The notes under the pieces are model-generated. The model was not told the origin of the DNA, searched no databases, and saw only the letters and a program-made list of their open reading frames with translations. Position numbers and translations under genes: made by a program. From Oleiagrimonas sp. C23AA (lineage in GTDB: Bacteria > Pseudomonadota > Gammaproteobacteria > Xanthomonadales > Rhodanobacteraceae), in NCBI RefSeq assembly GCF_011759385.1, contig NZ_JAARLY010000001.1:248001-312000 (forward strand): DNA of 64,000 bases, read 5' to 3'. Below, piece after piece: positions 35,287 to 44,290 of the stretch; positions within the stretch are counted from its first letter, which is position 1; every line of letters begins with the position of its first letter.

Positions 35287-35673
35287 ATGAGCCATCCGTG
35301 CCTGCGCTGCGGCGCCTGTTGTGCCCACTTTCGAGTGGCTTTCCATTGGTCCGAGGCCGACCCGTTCCTGGGCGGCACCGTGCCCGCCGAGCTGACCGAA
35401 AAGCTTGACCCGCACCGCGTGGTGATGCGCGGTACGCAGTCGCGCTCGTCGCATTGCGTGGCCCTGGAAGGCACCATCGGCAAGGCCGCCGGCTGCTCCA
35501 TTCACGCCATCAAACCGTCGGTATGCCGGCAGGTGGAGCCGGCCTGGGAGTTTGGCCGTCCCAGCGCGCAGTGCGAGAAGGCGCGGCATGCTCACGGCCT
35601 GGTGCCGTTGACGCCGGAAGACTGGCAACGTCCGCCGGGGGATGATTTCCGCCCGCTGCCACGCAGTGCCTGA
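35287..35673 (+). CDS. YkgJ-family cysteine-cluster protein
   Basis: 128 residues. The N-terminal C5-x-x-C8-x-x-C11-C12 and later C-A-L/C-S-I-H-A-I-K-P-S-V-C-R cysteines (near 57, 70, 80) and C97 follow the zinc- or Fe-S-type cluster pattern of the YkgJ/CxxCxxCC family, whose function is unknown. Cytoplasmic, with no signal peptide. No Shine-Dalgarno lies before ATG 35287; a TCTAAT hexamer sits eight bases upstream, so the mRNA may be leaderless. The DODA gene converges with a 19-bp gap. Confidence 0.85.
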   Translation: MSHPCLRCGACCAHFRVAFHWSEADPFLGGTVPAELTEKLDPHRVVMRGTQSRSSHCVALEGTIGKAAGCSIHAIKPSVCRQVEPAWEFGRPSAQCEKARHAHGLVPLTPEDWQRPPGDDFRPLPRSA

Positions 35674-35692
35674 AACGGGCTGCGGCGGTGCC

Positions 35693-36475
35693 TCAGGCAG
35701 CCGCGTCGAAGCGGTAGATATCCATGGCGAGGGCTCCCAGGTCGACACCGGCGTGCAGGCGTGTGCTGTGACAACCGGCACCGGCCGCGCCAAGGGCCAC
35801 GAACAGTGGCAGCAGATGTTCGTCGCTGGGGTGCGCGCGCACCGCATGCGGCGCGCGCTGACGGTAATCGAGCAAGGCGGGTATGTCGCTGTCGGCCAGC
35901 GCGTCGTCGATCCAGTCGGTGAAGTCGCGTACGTAGGCCGCCGGTAGCGCGCCTGGGCGCAGATCGCCAAGGTTGTGCGTAACGCTGCCCGAGCCGATCA
36001 CCAGCACGCGGTCGCGGTTCAAGCCCGCCAGTGCGCGTCCCAGCGCCAGATGATGTGCCGGGCTGCGTGCCGGTTGCAGCGAGAGCGTGCACACCGGAAT
36101 ATCCGCCTGTGGGTACATCAACTGCAGCGGAATCCAGGCGCCATGGTCAAAGCCGCGGTGCTCGTCGAGAGTCGCCTCTAGGCCGACATCGGCCAGGCGG
36201 CCCACCACCTCGGCCGCCAGCGCCGGATCACCCGGGGCCGGGTAATGCTGGTGATAAAGCGTATCCGGGAAGCCGGCAAAGTCGTGCAGCGTCTGCGGCG
36301 CGGTGGCCGAGCCCAGCGTCGGCGCCGGTGTCAGCCAGTGCGCCGAGGCGATCAGCACCGCGCGCGGTCGCGGCAGGCGCCGGGCCAACGAACCCAGGTG
36401 CTGGCCGGTGCGACCGGGCGACAGCGCCAGCATGGGTGAACCGTGGGAAATGAACAGCGTGGGTAGAACGGGCAT
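35693..36475 (-). CDS. ygiD: DODA-type (class III extradiol) dioxygenase family protein
   Basis: 260 residues from ATG 36475, the start that aligns with the conserved T-L-F-I-S-H-G-S-P-M (metal His10-like). S-A-H-W near 45, F-D-H-G-A-W-I-P-L near 108-116 and S-V-T-H-N-L near 165 supply the other metal/substrate histidines of the LigB/YgiD family. E. coli YgiD cleaves L-DOPA 4,5 to give a betalamic-acid precursor; other members act on different catechols. The true substrate is uncertain. There is no clear ribosome site. The helicase gene lies 116 bp upstream on the same strand. Confidence 0.85.
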   Translation of the reverse strand: MPVLPTLFISHGSPMLALSPGRTGQHLGSLARRLPRPRAVLIASAHWLTPAPTLGSATAPQTLHDFAGFPDTLYHQHYPAPGDPALAAEVVGRLADVGLEATLDEHRGFDHGAWIPLQLMYPQADIPVCTLSLQPARSPAHHLALGRALAGLNRDRVLVIGSGSVTHNLGDLRPGALPAAYVRDFTDWIDDALADSDIPALLDYRQRAPHAVRAHPSDEHLLPLFVALGAAGAGCHSTRLHAGVDLGALAMDIYRFDAAA

Positions 36476-36524
36476 GACAAAAGAACAATCGCGCCCCAAG
36501 TGGCGCAAAAACCCAAGTGTGCAT

Positions 36525-36560
36525 GGCGCCGCGTGGCAATGTAAGCCACGCTGTGGCGCC
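36525..36560 (-). terminator. Possible hairpin downstream of the helicase gene
   Basis: GGCGCC-GCGTGGC (36525-36537) pairs with GCCACGC and GGCGCC (36545-36560) around a short loop, with a 3-base bulge. On the minus strand a TTTTT lies 11 bases beyond. It may terminate or stabilise helicase mRNA. Confidence 0.4.
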
Positions 36561-36591
36561 ACTGTGTTTCAGATGGCGAACACTTGGCCGC

Positions 36592-38430
36592 TCAGGAAGA
36601 GCGGTTCTTGCCGCCCTTGAAGCCGCTCTTGGAACCGCGCGGCGGCCCCTTGCGCGACGGGCCACCAAAGCCGCCGGGCTTCTTGCCGTGACGGCGCGGG
36701 CCGCCGGGGCCACGTGTCGGCGGCACGAAACCGCCCCCGTCATCCTTGCCGTCCCATTCGCTAAGACGCAGCGGCTGACCGGCCACCCGCACCTTCTTCA
36801 AATGCGCCACCAGATTGGCCGGCATGCCTTCGGGCAGGTCCAGCAGGCTGTAGTCGCCGCGAATGGACAGGCGGCCGATGAACTGGCTGTCCAATCCTGC
36901 TTCGTTGGCCACCGCGCCAATGATGTTGCCCGGCTTCACGCCATGGCCGTGGCCCACTTCCAGACGGTAGGTGACCTTGCCCGGCTCGGTGCTGTGCGGG
37001 CGCACCGGGCGCGGCGCGCGTTCCCCACGTTCGCCACGTTCGGCGCGCTCACGCGGGGCGCGGTCTTCGCGCACGCGCTTTTCGCGCGGCGGGGGAGGAT
37101 CCAGCAGCAGCGGCTTGCCGCCCTGGGCCAGCTTGGCCAACGCCGCGGCAATGTCCACCGCCGGTACGTTCTGCTCCTGTTCGACCTGCTCGACCAGGTT
37201 GCGGAACAGTTCCAGCTCGCCACCAGTCAGGGTGTCGGTGATGGCATCCTTGAAGCGCTGGATGCGTCGGTCGTTGACGTCATCCACGGTCGGCAGGTGC
37301 ATCTCCTCGATACTCTGGCGCGTGGCACGCTCGATGGCACGCAGCATGCCTTTCTCGCGCGGGGTGACGAACAGGATCGCCTCGCCGCTGCGACCGGCGC
37401 GGCCGGTGCGGCCAATGCGATGCACATACGACTCGGTGTCGTAGGGGATATCGTAGTTCAGCACGTGGCTGATGCGCTCCACGTCCAGGCCACGTGCGGC
37501 CACGTCGGTGGCCACCAGGATGTCCAGCTGGCCGTCCTTGAGCTGGCCGATGACGCGCTCGCGCTGCGGCTGGGCAATGTCGCCGTTGATGGCGGCCGCG
37601 GCCAGACCGCGCGCCTGCAGCTTCTGCGCCAGCTCTTCGGTGGCCTGTTTGGTGCGCGCGAAGATGATCATGGCGTCGAACGACTCGACTTCCAGAATGC
37701 GCGTCAGCGCGTCCAGCTTGTGCAGGCCGCTGACCCACCAGTAGCGCTGGCGGATGTTCTTGGCCGTGGTGGTCTTGGCGGCGATGGCCACTTCCACCGG
37801 GTTTTTCAGGTGCGTCTGTGCAATGCGCTTGATTGGCGCCGGCATGGTTGCCGAGAACAGCGCCACCTGGCGCGATTCCGGGCAGGCCGAGAGCACCGTG
37901 TCCACGTCCTCGGCAAAACCCATGCGCAGCATTTCGTCGGCTTCGTCCAGCACCAGGAAGCGCAGCTCGGACAGGTCCAGTGAACCCTTCTTGATATGGT
38001 CGACGATACGTCCCGGCGTACCCACCACCACATGCACGCCGCGACGCAGGCCGCCCAGCTGCGGGCCGTAGCCCTGGCCACCATAGATTGGCAGCACGTG
38101 GAAGCCGGGGATGTGCGAAGCGTAGCGCTGGAAGGCTTCGGCCACCTGGATGGCCAGCTCGCGCGTGGGCGCCAGTACCAGGGCCTGCGGCCTGCCGGCC
38201 TTGGGTTCCAGGCGTGACAGCACGGGCAGCGCGAAGGCGGCCGTCTTGCCGGTGCCGGTCTGGGCCTGGCCGAGCACGTCGCGGCCCTCCAGCAGCGGCG
38301 GGATGGTCGCGGCCTGGATCGGCGAAGGCGACTCGTAGCCGACATCGGCCAGGGCCTTCTGCACAGATTCGGGCAGGGCCAGGTCGGAAAAGTGCAGGGC
38401 GGCCGCAGGCGCGGCGGAATCGGAAGCCAT
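36592..38430 (-). CDS. deaD: DEAD-box RNA helicase with DbpA-type RNA-binding domain
   Basis: 612 residues from ATG 38430. Helicase motifs: Q-motif P-S-P-I-Q near 35, A56-Q-T-G-T-G-K-T63, D162-E-A-D165, S193-A-T195, H-R-I-G-R-T-G-R-A-G. After an Arg/Glu-rich linker, a DbpA/CsdA-type RNA-binding domain follows (K-V-T-Y-R-L-E-V-G, L-D-S-Q-F-I-G-R-L-S-I). A Gly/Lys/Arg-rich tail ends the protein. This fits DeaD/CsdA, which unwinds structured RNA during ribosome assembly and cold growth. The ribosome site is weak. The open frame upstream to 38685 lacks motifs. Confidence 0.93.
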   Translation of the reverse strand: MASDSAAPAAALHFSDLALPESVQKALADVGYESPSPIQAATIPPLLEGRDVLGQAQTGTGKTAAFALPVLSRLEPKAGRPQALVLAPTRELAIQVAEAFQRYASHIPGFHVLPIYGGQGYGPQLGGLRRGVHVVVGTPGRIVDHIKKGSLDLSELRFLVLDEADEMLRMGFAEDVDTVLSACPESRQVALFSATMPAPIKRIAQTHLKNPVEVAIAAKTTTAKNIRQRYWWVSGLHKLDALTRILEVESFDAMIIFARTKQATEELAQKLQARGLAAAAINGDIAQPQRERVIGQLKDGQLDILVATDVAARGLDVERISHVLNYDIPYDTESYVHRIGRTGRAGRSGEAILFVTPREKGMLRAIERATRQSIEEMHLPTVDDVNDRRIQRFKDAITDTLTGGELELFRNLVEQVEQEQNVPAVDIAAALAKLAQGGKPLLLDPPPPREKRVREDRAPRERAERGERGERAPRPVRPHSTEPGKVTYRLEVGHGHGVKPGNIIGAVANEAGLDSQFIGRLSIRGDYSLLDLPEGMPANLVAHLKKVRVAGQPLRLSEWDGKDDGGGFVPPTRGPGGPRRHGKKPGGFGGPSRKGPPRGSKSGFKGGKNRSS

Positions 38431-38577
38431 GGGAAATCTCGAGGCGGGGACAGCAGCGGATGCACCGCGGAAGGCGGTGATCGGTCGGGGAGGTTGGGCG
38501 CATAGTGTAATCGATCTGGCGTCTCGCCGCTGCGGAAATTTTCCCCCCGCCATCAGCGCTTGGCGCTGCGACCACGC

Positions 38578-38583
38578 TACAAT
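38578..38583 (+). promoter_or_regulatory. -10 hexamer placed for a leaderless GNAT mRNA
   Basis: TACAAT at 38578-38583 is seven bases before ATG 38591, so transcription should begin at or within one base of the start codon. No Shine-Dalgarno is present. No good -35 was found at 16-18 bp. Confidence 0.5.
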
Positions 38584-38590
38584 CGTGTGC

Positions 38591-39142
38591 ATGATGATCC
38601 AGAGCGAATACCGGACCGAGCGCACCCTCATCGCCCTGGCCGGGCCGGAGGATGCGCCGGCCGTGCAGCGCCATCGCCGGGCCAATCGCGATCATCTGGG
38701 GCCGTGGGAGCCGGCGCGCGAGGAAAGCTACTATTCGCTGGAGGCCTGCCGGCGCACCATTGCCGCCGGCATCGAGGCTGCACGCACCGATCGCGGTTAT
38801 CCGCTGGTGGTGTTCGACTCGGCACGCACGCGTGTGCTGGGCACCTTCACCTTCGCCAACATCGTGCGTGGCGTGTTTCAGGCCTGTCACCTGGGTTACG
38901 GTGTGGCCGTCGACTGCCAGGGCAAGGGGCTGATGTTCGAGGCGCTGACGCGCGGCATGGGCATCGCCTTTCACGATCTGGCGCTGCGCCGGGTCATGGC
39001 CAACTACATGCCGCGCAACCAGCGCAGCGCACGTCTGCTGGAACGCTTAGGGTTCGAACGCGAAGGCTATGCGCGTGAATACCTTTGCATCAACGGAGCC
39101 TGGGAAGACCACGTGCTTACTGCGCGAATCCGTGATCGCTGA
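38591..39142 (+). CDS. GNAT-family N-acetyltransferase (RimJ/RimL-like)
   Basis: 183 residues from ATG 38591 (a second ATG follows at 38594). The GNAT core is seen: F-T-F-A-N-I-V-R-G-V-F-Q-A-C-H-L-G-Y-G-V near 88-107 and D-C-Q-G-K-G-L-M-F-E-A near 110-120, the acetyl-CoA P-loop R/Q-x-x-G-x-G/A variant. N-Q-R-S-A-R-L-L-E-R-L-G-F-E-R-E-G follows. It resembles RimJ-type enzymes that acetylate ribosomal-protein N-termini. It probably has its own leaderless promoter and is divergent from the helicase gene. Confidence 0.87.
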   Translation: MMIQSEYRTERTLIALAGPEDAPAVQRHRRANRDHLGPWEPAREESYYSLEACRRTIAAGIEAARTDRGYPLVVFDSARTRVLGTFTFANIVRGVFQACHLGYGVAVDCQGKGLMFEALTRGMGIAFHDLALRRVMANYMPRNQRSARLLERLGFEREGYAREYLCINGAWEDHVLTARIRDR

Positions 39143-39264
39143 CAGGTTTGAGACCCCGCGGGGTGGCCGTCGCTTACCTCAGCATGTAAAACCTTAGAGG
39201 TCATCGTGCGGCCTGTGCCGGGTCGGCGCGTTGATGCACGCAGCTGTATAGGAGACGCATCACG

Positions 39265-42200
39265 ATGGATGCGCCGTTTCCCGACGACGAAGCCGAGCGC
39301 CTTCGCGCCTTGTACGCCCTGGGAGTTCTCGATACCGACGATGAGCCCGAATACTCGGCGCTGGCGCGTATTGCCTCCCTGACCACCGATATGCCTGTGG
39401 CCCTGGTGACCTTCATCGACGCGCGACGTCAGTGGCTCAAGGCCAATGTCGGTCTTCCCGGGGTGCAGGAGACCCCTCGCGATGTCGCTTTCTGCGCTCA
39501 TACGATTGCACAGGAGGGTGTCTTTGAAGTGGTCGATGCCAGCGCCGACCCGCGTTTTGCCGACAACCCCATGGTCGCCGGTGATGCTCATGTCCGGGCC
39601 TACGCCGGTGCCCCGATCACGCTAAGGAATGGTCAGCGCGTCGGCGCGGTTTGTGTCATCGACCGTCAGCCCAAGCAACTGAGCGACCATCAGAAGGACG
39701 TGCTCCTTCAGCTGGCGGCCTCGGCCGCCAGCACGCTTGATGCGCGTCGCACCGCCTTGCAGTCGTCGGGTGGCCGTGGCGCGCATCTTCGGCGATTGCT
39801 GACGGCCAGCAACGATGCCGTGCTCAGTTGCGATAGTGTCCACCGCATCAGTTTCGTCAATGACAGTGCCTGCCAATTACTGGGCCTGAAAGAAAGCCAA
39901 ATGCTTGGCCGTGGCCTGGACGCGGTGCTGTCCGAGGAGGTTCAGGCCGACCAGTTGGCCGAACACGATGAATGGCTGCAAAGCGGCACCGCCACGCGAT
40001 ATGAGGCATTGCTGGTGCCGCTCGATGGCCATTCCATACCCGTGACCGCCACCCTGGTGCCACATGTTTCCGGGGGCGGCAAGATCGATGGCGGATATAC
40101 CAAGATCTATCGGGACCTTCGCCCCAGTCACAGCGTCATTCGCCAGATCGCGCAAAGCGAGGCCCGTTTCAAGACCTTGAGCGCGGCCTCGCCACTGGGT
40201 GTTTTCCAGTGCAATGCCGAGGGTGACTGCGAGTACGTCAATGCCCGTTGGCTGGAGATGGCGCAGCTACAGCGCGAGCAGGTGATGGGGCGCGGCTGGT
40301 TGTCACCGCTGCACCCTGACGATGCCCAGCGGGTACGTGAACGCTGGCGTCGGGCACGGGATGCGCGAGAGGAGTTTGCCGACGAGTTCCGTATTCGCCG
40401 GATCGATGGCGATGAGCGCCATGTGCGCGTACGCGTGCGCCCCTTGCTTGAGGAGACCAGCCAGCTCAGCGGCTTTGTGGGTACCGTTGAAGACATCACC
40501 GAGTCGCGCCGGGTGGCGCTCGAGTTGGCCCAAGCCAAGGACAGCCTGCGTCGCTTCTATGAAAGCACGCCGGCGATGCTCTACGTGATGGATCACAACG
40601 GCCATCTGGTATACGTCAGCGACACTTGGTGCGAGCGACTGGGCTACTCGCGCGAGGAAGTGCTGGGACGTCGATCCGTGGAGTTTTTCACGCAGCGCTC
40701 GCGAGAACACGCCGAATCGGTGGGGCTGCCGCATGTCTTCGCGCAAGGGTATGCCGAACGTCTGCCTTACCAGATGCTCGACCGCCAGGGCCGATGCCTG
40801 GATGTCGAATTGTCCGCCGTGCTGCATCGCGATGCCGAGGGCCATCCTCGTCACGTGGTGACCATCCTGGATGACGTGACCGAGCGCAAGCGCGCGGAGC
40901 GCGCGCTGAAGAGCAGTCACGAGCGGCTTGAATACATCATTGATGCGACCCGGGCCGGTACCTGGGAGATCAACCTGCGCACGGGCGAGGTGTTCTGCAA
41001 CCATTACTGGGCGCAGTTGGCCGGTTACAGCCTTGAGGAACTGAGCAGCCTGACATTCCCCGATGGGTGGGCTGCGCTGATGCACGAGCAGGACTACGGG
41101 CTGGTGCGAGAGGTGTTCAACAAACATGTGGTGGAGCGCACCGACTTCTATGAGTGCGAGTTGCGTCTACGCCACCGTGACGGTCCCATGGTCTGGGTAC
41201 TTGAACGTGGCCGCGTGGCGACGTGGTCGGCCGATGGCTGCCCCGAGCGGGTGTTCGGTATCCACCTCAACATTGATCAGCGCAAGAAGCAGGAAGCCCA
41301 ATTGCGCAAAAGTGAGGCTCTCCTTGATCGTACCGGTCGCGTTGCCGGCATTGGTGGCTGGGAACTGGATCTGGACAGCCGGGAAGTGCAGTGGTCGGAA
41401 CAGACCTATCGTATCCATGGTCTGGAACCGGGCTCACGTGTGCAGGTGAGCGAAGCCCTGCAGTTCTATGCCCCCGAAGCGCGCCCGGTGATCGAGCAGG
41501 CCTTGACCCGTTCCATGGAGACCGGCGAGGGCTGGGATCTGGAGTTGCCTTTCATCAAGGCCACCGGGGAGCGCGTATGGGTGCGCGCCATGGGGCAGGT
41601 ACAGATGGAAAACGGCAGGCCGTCACGGTTGATTGGCGCCTTGCAGGATATCAGCGCCAGTTACCTGATGCGTCAGGAGCTGGCCCGCCAGCACGAACTT
41701 CTTGACGTGACATTGGCGTCCATTGGCGACGGTGTGGTGACCACCGACGCCAAGGGCCGCATCACCTGGATGAACCCTGTCGCCGAGCGGCTTAGTGGCT
41801 GGGTCCTGGATGATGTAGTCGGCCGTCCTCTCAATAGCGTGCTGCACATGATCAACGAGGAAACCCGTCGCGCAGCGTTGAATCCGGTGGATGTGTGTTT
41901 GCGCGAGAATCGTGCGGTCGGACTGGAAGAAATGACGGTGCTCATCGCGCGTGATGGCAGCGAATACGGCATCGAGGATTCGGCGTCGCCGATTCGCCGA
42001 GCCGATGGCGAGGTACTGGGCGCGGTGATGGTGTTCCACGACGTGACCGAGCAGCGCCGGCTGTCACGCGAGATGAGCCATCGCGCGCAGCATGATGCGC
42101 TCACCGGACTGCTCAATCGCACCGAGTTCGAGGCCCGCCTGGCCAGGCTTTGGAGCGGCATCGAGAGTGATTCGGCTACGCATGCACTGGCCTTCATAGA

Positions 42201-43395
42201 CCTTGACCAGTTCAAAATCGTCAACGATACCTGTGGCCATGCCGAGGGCGATCGTCTGCTGCGACAGGTGGCCAAGTTGCTTACCTCGGCCGTGCGCCAG
42301 TCCGATACCGTGGCACGCCTGGGCGGCGACGAGTTTGCGGTGCTGATGCCGCGGTGCCCCCTGGAGGGCGCCGAACGGGTCGCGGCCACCATCTGCACCT
42401 TGGTGGACAACTACCGCTTTGCGCACGAGGAGCGTGTGTTTCGTGTCGGTGCCAGTATTGGTCTGGTCAGCGTCGACGCGCGTTGGGCCAGCGTGGCCGC
42501 CATCCAGCAGGCGGCGGATGCGGCCTGTTATACGGCCAAGGAAAACGGTCGTAATCGCTATGAGGTGTGGCGGGAGAGCGAGCAGTCACTGCGGGCGCGA
42601 CATGGGGACATGCAATGGACCTCGCGTATCGAGCAGGCCTTGCAGGGCAACGCGTTTGAGCTCTACGTGCAACCCATTGTCGCCGTCGATGCGCTACATG
42701 GGCGCAAGAAACCCGGCGCCGATGCTTCGCGCATGGCCGAGGTTCTGTTGCGCCTGCCCGATGGCGAGGGTGGAGTGGCCGCGGCCGCCGCCTTCATGCC
42801 CGCCGTGGAGCGATTCCATTTTGCCTCTCGGGTCGATCGCTGGGTATTGAGCCATGTGCTGGAGTGGCTGGCTGCCGGCGACAGCGTCGAGGCGGTAACC
42901 ATGCTGACGGTGAACATTTCCGGTCAGTCGTTGGGGGATCGGGCGTTCCACGCTTGGGCCCTGCAGATGCTGCGGGAGGCCGGAGCGGCCACCTGCCGGC
43001 GGCTGTGCATCGAGATCACCGAAACCGCAGTGGTGACGCATTTGGCCGATGCGGCGGAGTTTTTCTTGCAATGCAAGGAGCTGGGCGTTCGCGTGGCGCT
43101 GGATGATTTCGGCGCCGGTTCATCCTCGTTTGGCTATCTCAAACGACTCAAGGTGGATTTCCTTAAGATCGATGGCCAGTTCGTGCGCGGCATGGTGGAC
43201 GACCCACTGGACGAGGTGGCCGTGCGCTGCTTTGCCGAGGCGGCCCGTGTCAGTAGGTCGCAGACCATTGCTGAATACGTCGAGACGCCAGCGGTGGTCG
43301 AGCGCCTGCATGCGGTCGGTGTCGATTTTGCGCAAGGGTATCTGCCGGGTCGCCCCATGCCCCTGACACAGTGGGCGCCGGGAGAGCAAGGCTGA
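39265..43395 (+). CDS. GAF-PAS(6)-GGDEF-EAL cyclic-di-GMP sensor protein
   Basis: 1376 residues, no membrane segment. Approximate order: GAF 20-165; PAS domains near 173-290, 292-412, 425-542, 546-675, 679-799 and 809-932; GGDEF 939-1105 with G1020-G-D-E-F1024 intact and an R-Q-S-D inhibitory I-site five residues before it; EAL 1119-1376 with E1159-V-L instead of EAL, D1280-D-F-G, K-I-D, and A1336-E-Y-V-E-T where A-E-G-V-E-T is usual. The cyclase looks active and product-inhibited; phosphodiesterase activity is plausible but the EVL and EYV changes weaken the call. ATG 39265 has GGAGA upstream. It stands alone. Confidence 0.92.
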   Translation: MDAPFPDDEAERLRALYALGVLDTDDEPEYSALARIASLTTDMPVALVTFIDARRQWLKANVGLPGVQETPRDVAFCAHTIAQEGVFEVVDASADPRFADNPMVAGDAHVRAYAGAPITLRNGQRVGAVCVIDRQPKQLSDHQKDVLLQLAASAASTLDARRTALQSSGGRGAHLRRLLTASNDAVLSCDSVHRISFVNDSACQLLGLKESQMLGRGLDAVLSEEVQADQLAEHDEWLQSGTATRYEALLVPLDGHSIPVTATLVPHVSGGGKIDGGYTKIYRDLRPSHSVIRQIAQSEARFKTLSAASPLGVFQCNAEGDCEYVNARWLEMAQLQREQVMGRGWLSPLHPDDAQRVRERWRRARDAREEFADEFRIRRIDGDERHVRVRVRPLLEETSQLSGFVGTVEDITESRRVALELAQAKDSLRRFYESTPAMLYVMDHNGHLVYVSDTWCERLGYSREEVLGRRSVEFFTQRSREHAESVGLPHVFAQGYAERLPYQMLDRQGRCLDVELSAVLHRDAEGHPRHVVTILDDVTERKRAERALKSSHERLEYIIDATRAGTWEINLRTGEVFCNHYWAQLAGYSLEELSSLTFPDGWAALMHEQDYGLVREVFNKHVVERTDFYECELRLRHRDGPMVWVLERGRVATWSADGCPERVFGIHLNIDQRKKQEAQLRKSEALLDRTGRVAGIGGWELDLDSREVQWSEQTYRIHGLEPGSRVQVSEALQFYAPEARPVIEQALTRSMETGEGWDLELPFIKATGERVWVRAMGQVQMENGRPSRLIGALQDISASYLMRQELARQHELLDVTLASIGDGVVTTDAKGRITWMNPVAERLSGWVLDDVVGRPLNSVLHMINEETRRAALNPVDVCLRENRAVGLEEMTVLIARDGSEYGIEDSASPIRRADGEVLGAVMVFHDVTEQRRLSREMSHRAQHDALTGLLNRTEFEARLARLWSGIESDSATHALAFIDLDQFKIVNDTCGHAEGDRLLRQVAKLLTSAVRQSDTVARLGGDEFAVLMPRCPLEGAERVAATICTLVDNYRFAHEERVFRVGASIGLVSVDARWASVAAIQQAADAACYTAKENGRNRYEVWRESEQSLRARHGDMQWTSRIEQALQGNAFELYVQPIVAVDALHGRKKPGADASRMAEVLLRLPDGEGGVAAAAAFMPAVERFHFASRVDRWVLSHVLEWLAAGDSVEAVTMLTVNISGQSLGDRAFHAWALQMLREAGAATCRRLCIEITETAVVTHLADAAEFFLQCKELGVRVALDDFGAGSSSFGYLKRLKVDFLKIDGQFVRGMVDDPLDEVAVRCFAEAARVSRSQTIAEYVETPAVVERLHAVGVDFAQGYLPGRPMPLTQWAPGEQG

Positions 43396-43452
43396 GGCGT
43401 GGCGCTTTGTCCGGGGTGTTGTAACGTACGCCATTTGCAGCTGGATACGATC

Positions 43453-44202
43453 ATGAACCGTGCCATTCGCGCCCTGGCGGCGCTCGCGTTGTGTTTCACC
43501 TTGGGTGTTGTGCAGGCGCAGCCGGACAAGGTGCCGATGCCGCGCCAGCACGGCGATTTTGATCACTACACGCTGGCACTGGCCTGGTTGCCGGGCATGT
43601 GCAATGGCCACTGCACCACCGCGCAGCCCACCGACGTGCGCCTGGGTATTCACGGCCTTTGGGCCTCGCGCCCGCAATCGCTGATTCGCGCCGGCGTGGT
43701 GCCGCCAACCTACTGGCGCCATGGCTGCGAGCTGCTCGGTGGTGATGCGCGTGTGGCGCTGCCGCTGGATGCCGCCCAGCGCAAGGCCATCAGCGCCCTG
43801 ATGCCGCATTTTTCCGATAGCCTGCTGGAGCACGAATTTCACAAGCACGTGCAGTGCTTTGGCTTCAACGCGCCGCGCTTTTTCGCCTACGAAATCACCT
43901 TGCGCCAGCGCATTGCCGACAGCGCGTTTGGCCAGTATCTGGCCGCGCACGCCGGCAAGATGGTCACGCGCAAAGCCGTGCTGGATGCGTTCTCCAAAAC
44001 CTTTGGCGTGCATACGCGGCGCGCCTTGCAACTGCGCTGCGAGCACGACAATGGCAACGCGCAGTTGGCGCAGCTGTGGTTTACCGTGCATCGTGAAAAG
44101 CTGGGCGATTTCCCCAAGGCTGCGGCCTTCATGATGTCGCCGCAGAAGCAGGGCAATTGTCCGGCACAGCTGCGCATTCCCGACTGGCCGTCGCGCGGCT
44201 GA
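43453..44202 (+). CDS. Secreted ribonuclease T2 family enzyme
   Basis: 249 residues from ATG 43453, giving a signal peptide that ends V-Q-A near residue 22; an upstream in-frame ATG at 43399 would spoil it. CAS I is G-I-H67-G-L-W and CAS II is L-E-H127-E-F-H-K-H132-V-Q-C, close to the usual H-E-W-x-K-H-G. Cysteines at 50, 54, 92 and 135 may form disulphides. It would cut RNA by 2',3'-cyclic phosphate formation in the periplasm or outside, for phosphate or nucleotide scavenging. Transcribed alone. Confidence 0.9.
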   Translation: MNRAIRALAALALCFTLGVVQAQPDKVPMPRQHGDFDHYTLALAWLPGMCNGHCTTAQPTDVRLGIHGLWASRPQSLIRAGVVPPTYWRHGCELLGGDARVALPLDAAQRKAISALMPHFSDSLLEHEFHKHVQCFGFNAPRFFAYEITLRQRIADSAFGQYLAAHAGKMVTRKAVLDAFSKTFGVHTRRALQLRCEHDNGNAQLAQLWFTVHREKLGDFPKAAAFMMSPQKQGNCPAQLRIPDWPSRG

Positions 44203-44290
44203 GTGGCCGCCGATCATTGTTACCAGTGGCGCACAGCGCTTGCCGGGCGCTGTGCTAGCCTGCTTCGATCATCGACTTCAGGGGTAAGAC

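Noticed and set aside
39153-39164. ACCCCGCGGGGT palindrome after the acetyltransferase gene
   Set aside because: No loop and no U-run, so it is unlikely to be a terminator; palindromes this short are common in GC-rich DNA.
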